From the NCBI GenBank assembly GCA_963536495.1, contig CAUTAF010000006.1, positions 1 to 64,000 of the forward strand: a stretch of DNA of 64,000 nt, written 5' to 3'. The DNA comes from CAJPPJ01 sp963536495. Lineage in GTDB: Bacteria > Bacillota_I > Bacilli_A > RF39 > UBA660. This document shows, piece by piece, positions 51,924 to 59,867 of the stretch (positions within the stretch are counted from its first letter, which is position 1; every line of letters begins with the position of its first letter). The position numbers were made by a program, and so were the translations under genes. Under the pieces are notes generated by a model. The model ran no database searches, was not told where the DNA came from, and saw only the letters and a list, made by a program, of their open reading frames with translations.

Positions 51924-54365
51924 ATGGCAGAAAAATTAAAAGAATTACAATTTTCTAGTGAAATTAAGAAGTCTTTCTTAGACTATGCTATGAGTGTTAT
52001 TGTTCAAAGAGCATTACCAGATGTAAAAGATGGATTAAAACCTGTTCAAAGAAGAATTATATATGGTATTAACCAAATTGGTGCAACTGCAGGTTCTCCT
52101 CATAAAAAATGCGCTAAAATTGTTGGTGAAATAATGGGGAATTATCACCCACATGGGGATTCTTCAATTTATTCAGCGTTAGTAAGAATGGCTCAATACT
52201 TTTCTTATAGATATCCTTTGATAGATGGTAGAGGTAACTTTGGATCACTTGATGGGGACGAAGCAGCTGCTCAACGTTATACTGAAGCTAGAATGAGTAA
52301 ACTTTCTATGGAATTAGTAAGAGATATTAATAAAAACAGTGTTGATTTTGTACCTAACTATGACGGAGAAGAAGTGGAACCAGTTGTTTTACCAGCTAGA
52401 TTTCCTAACTTATTAGTTAATGGATCTACAGGTATTGCGGTTGGTATGGCTACAAATATTCCACCACATAATTTAGGTGAAATAATCGATGGTACAGTAG
52501 CATTAATTGATAATAAAGACATGACTATATTAGATTTAATGCAATATATAAAAGGACCAGATTTTCCAACAGGAGCAACTATTTTAGGTAACCAAGGAAT
52601 TAAAAAAGCTTATGAAACAGGTAAAGGAAGTATTACTATAAGATCAAAAGCTGAAATTATTGAAAAAAACAATGGAAAATCACAAATTGTCGTTAGTGAA
52701 ATTCCTTATATGGTTAATAAAGCTAATTTAGTAAATAGCATTGCTAACTTAGTTAAAAATAAAACAATAGATGGTGTTACTGACTTAAGAGATGAATCAA
52801 ATAGAGGAACTATTAAGATTGTTATAGAATTAAGAAGAGATGTTAATGCTAATGTAATATTAAATAATTTATATAAACATACTGAGTTACAACAAAATTA
52901 TGGTGTTAATATGTTAGCGCTTGTTGATAATGAACCAAAACTTCTTAATTTAAAAGAAATATTAGAAAAATATATAGAACATCAAATTTTAGTTATTACA
53001 AAAAGAACTCAATTTGATTTAGAAAAAGCTTCAGCTAGAGAACATATATTAGAAGGTTTAAAAATAGCACTTGATAATATAGATGCAGTAGTAAATATAA
53101 TTAGAAATTCTAAAACCGATGAAGAATCTATTGAAAAACTTCAAAATAATTTTAAATTATCTGAAATACAAGCAAAATCTATCTTAGAAATGAAAATGAA
53201 GAGATTAACAGGTTTAGAAAGAGAAAAACTTGATGAAGAATTAAAAGAATTAATTGAATTAATAGCTGATTTAAAAGATATTTTAGAAAAAGAAGAAAGA
53301 ATTTTAAATATAATTAAAGAAGAACTATTAGAAATTAAAAATAAATATAATGACGAACGTAAAACTAATATTGATATGACTGCAGTTGATTATATAGAAG
53401 ATGAATCTCTTATTCCAGAAGAAGATATAATAATTACTCTTACTCATAATGGATATATTAAGCGTGTGAATAACGACACTTATAAAGTTCAAAATAGAGG
53501 AGGTGTAGGTATTAAAGGTATTAGTGTAAACGATGAAGATTATACTGAAAAATTAATTAGTATGAAATCTCATGATTATTTACTACTATTTAGTAATCTT
53601 GGTGTAGTATATAGATTAAAAGGTTATGAAATTCCAGAATATAGTAGACAATCTAAAGGTTTACCAATAATTAATATATTACCACTTGCAAAAGATGAAA
53701 AAATCACTTCTTTATTAAGTGTTGATGGTAAAGATGAAAAATCTAAATATATAGTTTTCATAACTGAACAAGCTTGTGTTAAAAGAACACTTATATCAGA
53801 ATTTGAAAGTATCAGATCAAACGGTAAAATCGCTATATCTTTAAAAGATAATGATAAATTAATTGCTGTTAAAAAATCTTTAGGAGAAGATTATATTGTT
53901 ATCGCTTCAAAAAACGGTAAAATAGTTAAATTTAAAGAAGATGAAGTAAGACCTACAGGAAGAACAGCATCAGGTTGTAGAGGAATGAATTTAGATGGTT
54001 CTGTAGTTGTTGGTTCAGAAGTGATTGAAGATAGTAATGAATTATTAATTGTTACAGAAAACGGATATGGAAAGAAAACTAAAGTAGAAGATTTTAGAAT
54101 TACTAAAAGAGGTGCAAAAGGAGTAAAAGCTTTAAATACAACTGAAAAAACAGGAAATTTAATAGCTGTTAAATATCCACAAGAAACAGAAGATATTTTA
54201 TTAATAACAGATCAAGGAACAGTTATAAAAATATCTCAAGAACAAATATCTACTATAGGAAGAAATACTCAAGGTATAAAATTAATAAACCTTAAAAATG
54301 AAAGTAAACTTTCATCAGTTGCTTTAACTCCAATAGATGAAACAGAAGAAATTATAGAAGAATAA
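51924..54365 (+). CDS. gyrA: DNA gyrase subunit A
   Basis: The breakage-reunion domain has the catalytic Tyr119 in AAAQRYTEAR. The quinolone region reads HPHGDSSIYSALVRMA: Ser80 (E. coli 83) is kept, but the acidic residue at E. coli position 87 is Ser84 here. The C-terminal domain shows the beta-pinwheel repeats and a GyrA-box-like QNRGGVGIKG, supporting gyrase rather than topoisomerase IV. 813 residues. AGGAGG precedes the ATG. The following terminator contains parS. Confidence 0.96.
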   Translation: MAEKLKELQFSSEIKKSFLDYAMSVIVQRALPDVKDGLKPVQRRIIYGINQIGATAGSPHKKCAKIVGEIMGNYHPHGDSSIYSALVRMAQYFSYRYPLIDGRGNFGSLDGDEAAAQRYTEARMSKLSMELVRDINKNSVDFVPNYDGEEVEPVVLPARFPNLLVNGSTGIAVGMATNIPPHNLGEIIDGTVALIDNKDMTILDLMQYIKGPDFPTGATILGNQGIKKAYETGKGSITIRSKAEIIEKNNGKSQIVVSEIPYMVNKANLVNSIANLVKNKTIDGVTDLRDESNRGTIKIVIELRRDVNANVILNNLYKHTELQQNYGVNMLALVDNEPKLLNLKEILEKYIEHQILVITKRTQFDLEKASAREHILEGLKIALDNIDAVVNIIRNSKTDEESIEKLQNNFKLSEIQAKSILEMKMKRLTGLEREKLDEELKELIELIADLKDILEKEERILNIIKEELLEIKNKYNDERKTNIDMTAVDYIEDESLIPEEDIIITLTHNGYIKRVNNDTYKVQNRGGVGIKGISVNDEDYTEKLISMKSHDYLLLFSNLGVVYRLKGYEIPEYSRQSKGLPIINILPLAKDEKITSLLSVDGKDEKSKYIVFITEQACVKRTLISEFESIRSNGKIAISLKDNDKLIAVKKSLGEDYIVIASKNGKIVKFKEDEVRPTGRTASGCRGMNLDGSVVVGSEVIEDSNELLIVTENGYGKKTKVEDFRITKRGAKGVKALNTTEKTGNLIAVKYPQETEDILLITDQGTVIKISQEQISTIGRNTQGIKLINLKNESKLSSVALTPIDETEEIIEE

Positions 54366-54372
54366 CAAAAAA

Positions 54373-54406
54373 AACAAATTGTTTCACGTGAAACGTTTGT
54401 TTTTTT
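54373..54406 (+). terminator. gyrA terminator built around parS
   Basis: The stem ACAAA.GTTTCAC / GTGAAAC..TTTGT with one bulged T, flanked by A and T runs (T-tract 54400-54406), forms a rho-independent terminator whose central stem is the parS palindrome itself. Confidence 0.65.
54380..54395. promoter_or_regulatory. parS site 1
   Basis: TGTTTCACGTGAAACG matches the bacterial parS consensus TGTTTCACGTGAAACA at 15 of 16 positions. It lies eight kilobases or so to the right of dnaA, within the gyrA terminator. ParB encoded at 36033 is the expected binder. Confidence 0.9.
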
Positions 54407-54425
54407 GTTATATATAAAGTATAAT
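54397..54425 (+). promoter_or_regulatory. Promoter of the SRP RNA gene
   Basis: TTGTTT (54397-54402), 17 bases, and TATAAT (54420-54425), starting RNA near 54432, exactly where the SRP RNA stem begins. The -35 lies in the T-tract of the gyrA terminator. Confidence 0.65.
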
Positions 54426-54431
54426 TATCTT

Positions 54432-54510
54432 GTGCAATATTATTTTTATAAAACCATGTCAGATAGGGAACTAAGCAGCATTATATAAAAGTAATATGTG
54501 CACTTTTTTT
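54432..54510 (+). ncRNA. ffs: Small signal recognition particle RNA (4.5S-like)
   Basis: The apical domain ATGTCAGATAGGGAACTAAG then CAGCAT (54454-54480 region) has the CAG and AGCA sides of the SRP symmetric loop and a GGAA tetraloop. The arms pair over the whole length: GTGCA with TGCAC, ATATTA with TAATAT, TTTTTATA with TATATAAAA. The RNA ends in a seven-T tract (54504-54510). It binds Ffh to target membrane proteins. In B. subtilis the SRP RNA also lies just before dnaX, but there it is the long form with an Alu domain; this is the short form of about 75 nt. Confidence 0.93.
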
Positions 54511-54512
54511 AT

Positions 54513-54528
54513 TGTTTCACGTGAAACA
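54513..54528. promoter_or_regulatory. parS site 2
   Basis: TGTTTCACGTGAAACA, a perfect match to the parS consensus, 118 bases after site 1 and about 27 bases upstream of the dnaX -10 box, next to its -35 position. ParB bound here could affect dnaX transcription; that is inference. Confidence 0.95.
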
Positions 54529-54551
54529 AACTTTATTAAATGTATTAAAAA

Positions 54552-54560
54552 TGTTATAAT
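54552..54560 (+). promoter_or_regulatory. Extended -10 promoter of the dnaX operon
   Basis: TGTTATAAT, 17 bases before the dnaX ATG at 54577. It rules out the in-frame start at 54496, which would begin before this promoter and within the SRP RNA gene. Confidence 0.55.
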
Positions 54561-54576
54561 TTATACGGGTGATTAT

Positions 54577-56094
54577 ATGAATTACAAAGCACTTTATAGA
54601 AAATATAGACCAGATAATTTTGATGATTTATATGGTCAAGAAATAATAAAAACTATTTTACAAAATTCAATTAAAAACAATAAAATTAATCATGCGTTTT
54701 TATTTTTTGGACCTAGAGGAACTGGTAAAACAAGTACGGCTAAAATTTATGCTAAATTAATTAATTGTTTGAATATATCGGATGCAAAAGCTTGTGGCGA
54801 ATGTGAAAATTGTAAAAAAATAGAAAAAAATACAGTTGATATAATTGAAATGGATGCAGCATCTAATAATGGTGTTGAAGAAATTAGAAATATTAGAAAC
54901 AAAATAGATTTGGTTCCTACAGAGTTAAAATATAAAGTCTATATAATAGATGAAATTCAAATGCTAACAAAAGAAGCTTTTGATGCATTGTTGAAAACGC
55001 TTGAAGAACCACCTAAACATGTTGTGTTTATTATGGCTACTACAGAAATTAAAAAAGTTCCTGATACTATTGTTTCAAGGTGTCAAGTGTTAGAATTTAA
55101 AAAAATATCTAAAGAAATAATAAAAGAAAAACTAGAATATATTTGTTTAAAAGAAAATATAGAATATGAAGAAGATGCATTGTTAAAAATAGCTGAGTTA
55201 TCAGCTGGTGGTTTAAGAGATAGTTTAACAATATTAGATAAAGCCATAGCGTATTCTGATAGAAAAAAAATAAATATAGATTTAATATATGAAATATCAA
55301 ACACTATTTCATTTGAAAAATTAAAACCGTTAGCAAATAGTTTAGTAGAAAAAAATGAAGAAAATTTTATTAAAGAATACAAAAAAATAGTTGAAAATAA
55401 CCTTGATATTATCACATTAATTAAAAATTTGCTTAAATATTATGAAAGTACTATGGTTGATAATATTGATTATCAATTAATATCTCTTTTAAATGAATTA
55501 ATAAATAAAATATCAAGTGTTGAAATACAAGAGTTTTTATTTAAAGTATATATATTGAAATATTTTAAGGAAAATAGAGAAATAAAAAAAGAGATAAAGA
55601 TAATAGAAAATAAAGAAAAAGATGAAAATCAAAAAGAAGAAGCTTTATTTGATTCAAAAAAAGATGATAAAAAACTCACAGAAGAAGAAATAAAAATAAA
55701 AATAAATAATTGTTTTGTTGAAGCTAAAAAAACAAACAAACTAGAATATGAAAAAAAGTTAAAAGAAGAAATAATAAAAAATAATGATAAAAAAATTATT
55801 GCATTGTTAAAAAAAGAAATAAAAATGGCTTCTTTAAATACGATAATATATTCATGTAATCAAAAAGAAAAAGAGTTGTTTGATTCAGAAAAAAATGTTT
55901 TAGAAAAAACATTTAGTAAAATATTAAATAAAAAAATAAATTTAATATTTTTAGAAACAAAAGAATGGGAAGAAGAAACTAAAAAATATATAGAAAACAA
56001 AAAAATAGGTATACTTCCTAAATATATAGAAGAAACAAATATAAAAAACGAAAATAAAATAAATATATTTGATAAGATATTAGAAATAGAATAG
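54577..56094 (+). CDS. dnaX: DNA polymerase III tau/gamma subunit
   Basis: MNYKALYRKYRPDNFDDLYG is the family start; GGGTGA precedes this ATG. The clamp-loader ATPase has GPRGTGKTSTAKIYAK, a zinc module (CLNIS...CGEC-ENC), Walker B IIDEIQML and the SRC motif VSRCQVLEF. After about residue 345 follows a Lys/Glu-rich linker and a short C-terminal domain; 505 residues. No obvious frameshift site for a gamma form was sought beyond eye inspection. Confidence 0.95.
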   Translation: MNYKALYRKYRPDNFDDLYGQEIIKTILQNSIKNNKINHAFLFFGPRGTGKTSTAKIYAKLINCLNISDAKACGECENCKKIEKNTVDIIEMDAASNNGVEEIRNIRNKIDLVPTELKYKVYIIDEIQMLTKEAFDALLKTLEEPPKHVVFIMATTEIKKVPDTIVSRCQVLEFKKISKEIIKEKLEYICLKENIEYEEDALLKIAELSAGGLRDSLTILDKAIAYSDRKKINIDLIYEISNTISFEKLKPLANSLVEKNEENFIKEYKKIVENNLDIITLIKNLLKYYESTMVDNIDYQLISLLNELINKISSVEIQEFLFKVYILKYFKENREIKKEIKIIENKEKDENQKEEALFDSKKDDKKLTEEEIKIKINNCFVEAKKTNKLEYEKKLKEEIIKNNDKKIIALLKKEIKMASLNTIIYSCNQKEKELFDSEKNVLEKTFSKILNKKINLIFLETKEWEEETKKYIENKKIGILPKYIEETNIKNENKINIFDKILEIE

Positions 56095-56105
56095 GAGAAA
56101 TAAAT

Positions 56106-56399
56106 ATGAACATGCAAATGCTTATGAAACAAATGCAAAAAGTCCAAAAAGACATAATGAGTAAAAAAGAAAAAATAGAAGAAAAAGAATATAATTATTC
56201 TAATTCTTTAGTGGAAGTAACAGCTTTGGGAAATAAAAGTATAAAAAGCATTAAAATAAAAGAATATGTAGAAAAAGATGATTTAGAAACATTAGAAGAT
56301 ATGATTTTAACAGCAATAAATAATATTTTTAAACAAATAGATGAAGAATCAGAAAAAGAAATGAGTCAATATTCTAATATGGTTCCAGGTTTATTTTAA
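56106..56399 (+). CDS. ybaB: YbaB/EbfC family nucleoid-associated protein
   Basis: The 97-residue protein is Met/Gln-rich at the N-terminus (MNMQMLMKQMQKVQKDIMSK), has the family pattern VEVTALGNKSIKSIKI and a C-terminal helix ending in MVPGLF. It binds DNA as a dimer. It has the standard place between dnaX and recR; TAATG overlaps recR. Confidence 0.92.
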   Translation: MNMQMLMKQMQKVQKDIMSKKEKIEEKEYNYSNSLVEVTALGNKSIKSIKIKEYVEKDDLETLEDMILTAINNIFKQIDEESEKEMSQYSNMVPGLF

Positions 56400-56995
56400 T
56401 GAATGATAAAATATTAAATTTAGTAAATGCATATAAATTATTACCTGGAATAGGTCAAAAAAATGCTGAAAGATTAGCTTTTTATACTTTAGAAATGGAT
56501 TCTGAACAAATTGAATATATTTCAAATACTATAATTAATACATATAAAGGTGTGAAAAAATGTAATATTTGTAATAATTATACGGATAATGAAAAGGGTC
56601 TTTGTGATATATGTATAGATGAAGATAGGGAAAATAAAGTACTTTGTATAGTAGAAGATCCTAAAATTGTTTACTTTATGGAAAAGAACAAAATATTTCC
56701 CGGGAAATATTTTGTTTTGAATAATTTAATATCTCCAATAGAAGGAATAGGTCCTGAAGATATAGGTTTAGATAAATTAAAAAATATGCTAGAAGCTAAT
56801 AATATATCTGAAATAATTATAGCTATTAAATCTAGTATAGAAGGTGAAACAACATCTTTATATATAAAAGAATTGTTCAAAAATCCTAATATAAAAATAA
56901 GTAAGATAGCTAGTGGAATTCCTATGGGAGCAGATTTTGAATATATTGATAATCTAACTTTTGAAAAAGCAATAGAAGAAAGAAAAGAAATATAA
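56399..56995 (+). CDS. recR: Recombination protein RecR
   Basis: Helix-hairpin-helix LLPGIGQKNAERLAFYTLE, a four-Cys zinc finger CNICNNYTDNEKGLCDIC, and a Toprim domain starting VLCIVEDPKIVYFME, ending with PMGADFEYIDNLTFEKAI. 198 residues. It works with RecF and RecO at gaps. A 30-bp palindrome with a Noc-type site lies in codons 97-106. Confidence 0.95.
   Translation: MNDKILNLVNAYKLLPGIGQKNAERLAFYTLEMDSEQIEYISNTIINTYKGVKKCNICNNYTDNEKGLCDICIDEDRENKVLCIVEDPKIVYFMEKNKIFPGKYFVLNNLISPIEGIGPEDIGLDKLKNMLEANNISEIIIAIKSSIEGETTSLYIKELFKNPNIKISKIASGIPMGADFEYIDNLTFEKAIEERKEI
56687..56716. promoter_or_regulatory. Noc-binding-type site (NBS) within a 30-bp perfect palindrome
   Basis: Positions 56695-56708 read ATTTCCCGGGAAAT, identical to the Bacillus Noc consensus. 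The symmetry continues eight more bases on each side to give 15 perfect pairs around the centre at 56701/56702. It lies within recR, in a stretch encoding KIFPGKYF. A Noc-like gene is present at 37787, so a functional pair is likely. Confidence 0.85.
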
Positions 56996-57750
56996 TGGAT
57001 GATTTACTTTTAAAAATTTATGATTTTTATTTTAAAGAAAATAAAATATTACATGCATATTTGTTTATTGTAGATGATTATGATTTAGCAATAGATTTTT
57101 TAATAAAATTATCTTTAAAAATAAATAATGAAGAAATAACTGAAAGTAATATAGAAAAAATTAAAAATGATAATAATTTTGATATTACTATAATTAATAC
57201 TGAAAAAAATAATATTAGCAAAGAAAACATTGTTAATATAGAAAAAAAATATTCTACTAAAAGTTTATCAAATAATAAAAGAATATATATTATTAATGAA
57301 GCATACAAATTAAATAGATCTTCATCTAATACTTTATTAAAATTTTTAGAAGAACCAGAAGAAAATATAATTTCTTTTTTAGTTGTCAAAAATAAAAATG
57401 TATTATTAGATACTATAATATCTAGATGTGTAACAATAAATGTTAATTTTTTGAAAGAAACAAAAGTTGAAAATTCAAATACTTTTATAGATTATTTAAA
57501 AGAAAATAAAAATAGTTTTTATAATAATATAGAAAAAAAATATAATTCTAAAGAAATTTTTCTTTCAAATATAGAAAAAACATTTCAAGTATATAATTTG
57601 ATAGATAATTTAAATATAGAACAAATTAAGGTTATAGAAATTTTGTTTGATATATATTTATTGTTAAAAACAAATGTTAACTATAAAACAGTAATTGATA
57701 AGCTGAATTATTTATTATTTTTAAAAAAGATAAATTATGATTTAATATAA
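56995..57750 (+). CDS. holB: DNA polymerase III delta' subunit
   Basis: A clamp-loader paralogue lacking a P-loop. Recognised by YLFIVDDYDLAIDFL at the start, YIINEAYKLNRSSSNTLLKF with LEEPEENI, and the SRC motif DTIISRCVTINV. At 251 residues it is shorter than Bacillus HolB (about 330), with most of the C-terminal domain reduced. It overlaps recR as TAATG and so is translated with it. Confidence 0.88.
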   Translation: MDDLLLKIYDFYFKENKILHAYLFIVDDYDLAIDFLIKLSLKINNEEITESNIEKIKNDNNFDITIINTEKNNISKENIVNIEKKYSTKSLSNNKRIYIINEAYKLNRSSSNTLLKFLEEPEENIISFLVVKNKNVLLDTIISRCVTINVNFLKETKVENSNTFIDYLKENKNSFYNNIEKKYNSKEIFLSNIEKTFQVYNLIDNLNIEQIKVIEILFDIYLLLKTNVNYKTVIDKLNYLLFLKKINYDLI

Positions 57751-57759
57751 GGAAAAAAT

Positions 57760-58479
57760 ATGAAAGAATTAAATTATTTATTAGGATATAAAAATATAAA
57801 AATATATCAAAATAAAGAATATTTTAAATTTTCTTTAGATTCTGTTTTGTTAGCAAATTTTTGTAATGTTAAAAATGAACGACAAAGAATATTGGATATA
57901 GGAACAGGGACTTGTCCTATTCCTCTTATTTTATCTTATAAATATAAAAATCATATAACAGCATTAGAAATTCAAAAAGAAATATATGAATTGGCAAAAG
58001 AAACTGTTAAAATAAATGATAAAATTAATCAAATAAATTTAATTAATGAAGATATAAAAAATTTTAAAGATGAAAAATATGATATTATAATAACAAATCC
58101 ACCTTACTATAAAGTTTTACCTAATAGCAAAATTAATTTTAATGAGGTAAAAAGTATAGCAAGACATGAAATAAAATTAAATTTAGAAGATCTTATAAAA
58201 AATGCAAAACGATTATTAGAAAATAAAGGAGAATTTTATATAGTATATCCAACTGATAGATTTGTTGAATTGTTAGTTGTATTAGAAAAATATAATCTCA
58301 AAGCTAAAGAAGTTAAATTTATATATTCTAAAAAAGAATCTAATAGTGATTTATTTATGTTAAAAGCTATTAATGGTGGAAACACAGGATTAAAAGTACT
58401 TTCTCCGTTATTTATACATAAAGAAAATGGAGAATATTACGAAGAAATAAAAAAGGAATATTTTAATTATGGAAAATAA
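57760..58479 (+). CDS. tRNA1(Val) (adenine37-N6)-methyltransferase-like (YabB/TrmN6)
   Basis: FKFSLDSVLLANFCNV precedes the SAM site ILDIGTGTCPIPLILS; the catalytic motif is IITNPPYYK, of the N-P-P-Y type used for N6-adenine methylation. It ends with the family block RPR-like LSPLFIHKENGEYYEE. 239 residues. It sits before rsmI as in Bacillus (yabB-yabC), overlapping it by 11 bases. Confidence 0.88.
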   Translation: MKELNYLLGYKNIKIYQNKEYFKFSLDSVLLANFCNVKNERQRILDIGTGTCPIPLILSYKYKNHITALEIQKEIYELAKETVKINDKINQINLINEDIKNFKDEKYDIIITNPPYYKVLPNSKINFNEVKSIARHEIKLNLEDLIKNAKRLLENKGEFYIVYPTDRFVELLVVLEKYNLKAKEVKFIYSKKESNSDLFMLKAINGGNTGLKVLSPLFIHKENGEYYEEIKKEYFNYGK

Positions 58480-59302
58480 AAAAGGAATATTATATTTAGT
58501 GCCAACTCCTATAGGAAATATGGAAGATATTACTTATAGAGCTTTAAAGGTTTTAAATGAAGTTGATGTTATTTTTTGTGAAGATACTAGAATTAGTAAA
58601 GAATTATTAAAATTTTATAAAATAACAAAAAATCTTATAAGTTCAAACGAACAAAATGAATTAAAAAGAACTGAATTAATGATAAATTATTTAAGTTCGA
58701 ATAAAAATGTTGCTATTATAACAGATAGGGGAACACCTATTATTAGTGATCCTGGATATATATTAGTTAAAAAAGCGATAGAAGAAGGTTATGAAGTTAT
58801 TGGATTACCTGGTGCTAATGCAGCAACGACAGCTCTTATAATATCTGGATTAAATCCATATCCATATTTATTTTATGGTTTTTTAAAAGGTAATAATAAG
58901 AAAAAAATAGAAAATTTAAAAAATTTACAAAAAATAAAATATAGTATTATTTTTTATGAATCTGTTCATCATATTCAGGAAACTTTAAACCTTATATATT
59001 CTGTTTTTGATAATCGTAGAGTTGCTATTTGTAGAGAATTAACTAAAATGTATGAAGAATGTGTAAGAGATGAATTAGAAAACATAATTAATAATTTTAA
59101 TGTTATTACACTTAAGGGTGAATTTGTAATAGTAGTTGAGGGAAATAATAATGATGTAGATTATTCTGATTTAAATTTAATAGACCATGTTAATTTATAT
59201 ATATCAGATGGTTTTGAAAAAATGGAAGCAATTAAAAAGACTTCAAAAGATTTAAATTTATCTAAATCAGAAGTGTATAAAAAATATCACGAAGGAAATT
59301 AA
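58469..59302 (+). CDS. rsmI: 16S rRNA (cytidine1402-2'-O)-methyltransferase
   Basis: LYLVPTPIGNMEDITYRALK, FCEDTRISKELLKFY, ISDPGYILVKKAIEEG and VIGLPGANAATTALIISGL match the tetrapyrrole-methylase-fold enzyme RsmI. 277 residues with the small C-terminal domain. It methylates C1402 in the decoding centre. Confidence 0.95.
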   Translation: MENKKGILYLVPTPIGNMEDITYRALKVLNEVDVIFCEDTRISKELLKFYKITKNLISSNEQNELKRTELMINYLSSNKNVAIITDRGTPIISDPGYILVKKAIEEGYEVIGLPGANAATTALIISGLNPYPYLFYGFLKGNNKKKIENLKNLQKIKYSIIFYESVHHIQETLNLIYSVFDNRRVAICRELTKMYEECVRDELENIINNFNVITLKGEFVIVVEGNNNDVDYSDLNLIDHVNLYISDGFEKMEAIKKTSKDLNLSKSEVYKKYHEGN

Positions 59303-59303
59303 T

Positions 59304-59867
59304 ATGTATTTAATAGTTGGAATTGGAAATGTTGGAAAAGAATATTATAATACTAGACATAATATTGGTTTTATGATGTTAGATTATTATGTAAAATCAA
59401 AAAATCTAACTTTTTCTAAAGAAAAATTTAATGGAGATTATATAGAAGAAAAAATAAATGATAAAAAAGTTATTTATTTAAAACCTAAATCTTATGTTAA
59501 TTTAACGGGAGAAGTTCTTAGAAAATATGTTGATTTTTATAAAATACCAATTGAAAATATATTGATAATTGTAGATGATATAAATTTAGAAATAGGAAGA
59601 TTAAGATTAAGAGAAAAAGGATCAAGCGGAGGACATAATGGTTTAAAAAATATTTTTCTTCATTTAGGTACAGAAAATATAAAAAGATTGAGAATAGGAG
59701 TATCTAATGATAAAAAATATAATATGAAGGATTATGTTTTATCAAAATTTAGCGAAGAAGATATTAAAATCCTTGATGCTAAGAAAAATGATGTGTTAAA
59801 TATAATAGATGATTTTTCTAAATATAATTTTGATAAGCTTATGAATAAATATAATAAAAATGACTAA
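59304..59867 (+). CDS. pth: Peptidyl-tRNA hydrolase
   Basis: LIVGIGNVGKEYYNTRHNIG has the catalytic His20 and the Asn10-type residues; KPKSYVNLTGE, IVDDINLEIGRLRLREKG and SSGGHNGLKNI complete the active-site loops. 187 residues. It recycles peptidyl-tRNA dropped from ribosomes. It is followed by mfd with an 8-base overlap, the usual pth-mfd order. Confidence 0.96.
   Translation: MYLIVGIGNVGKEYYNTRHNIGFMMLDYYVKSKNLTFSKEKFNGDYIEEKINDKKVIYLKPKSYVNLTGEVLRKYVDFYKIPIENILIIVDDINLEIGRLRLREKGSSGGHNGLKNIFLHLGTENIKRLRIGVSNDKKYNMKDYVLSKFSEEDIKILDAKKNDVLNIIDDFSKYNFDKLMNKYNKND

Noticed and set aside
54496..54576. 28-residue N-terminal extension of DnaX
   Set aside because: It overlaps the SRP RNA and parS 2 and starts before the dnaX promoter; the family start is at 54577.
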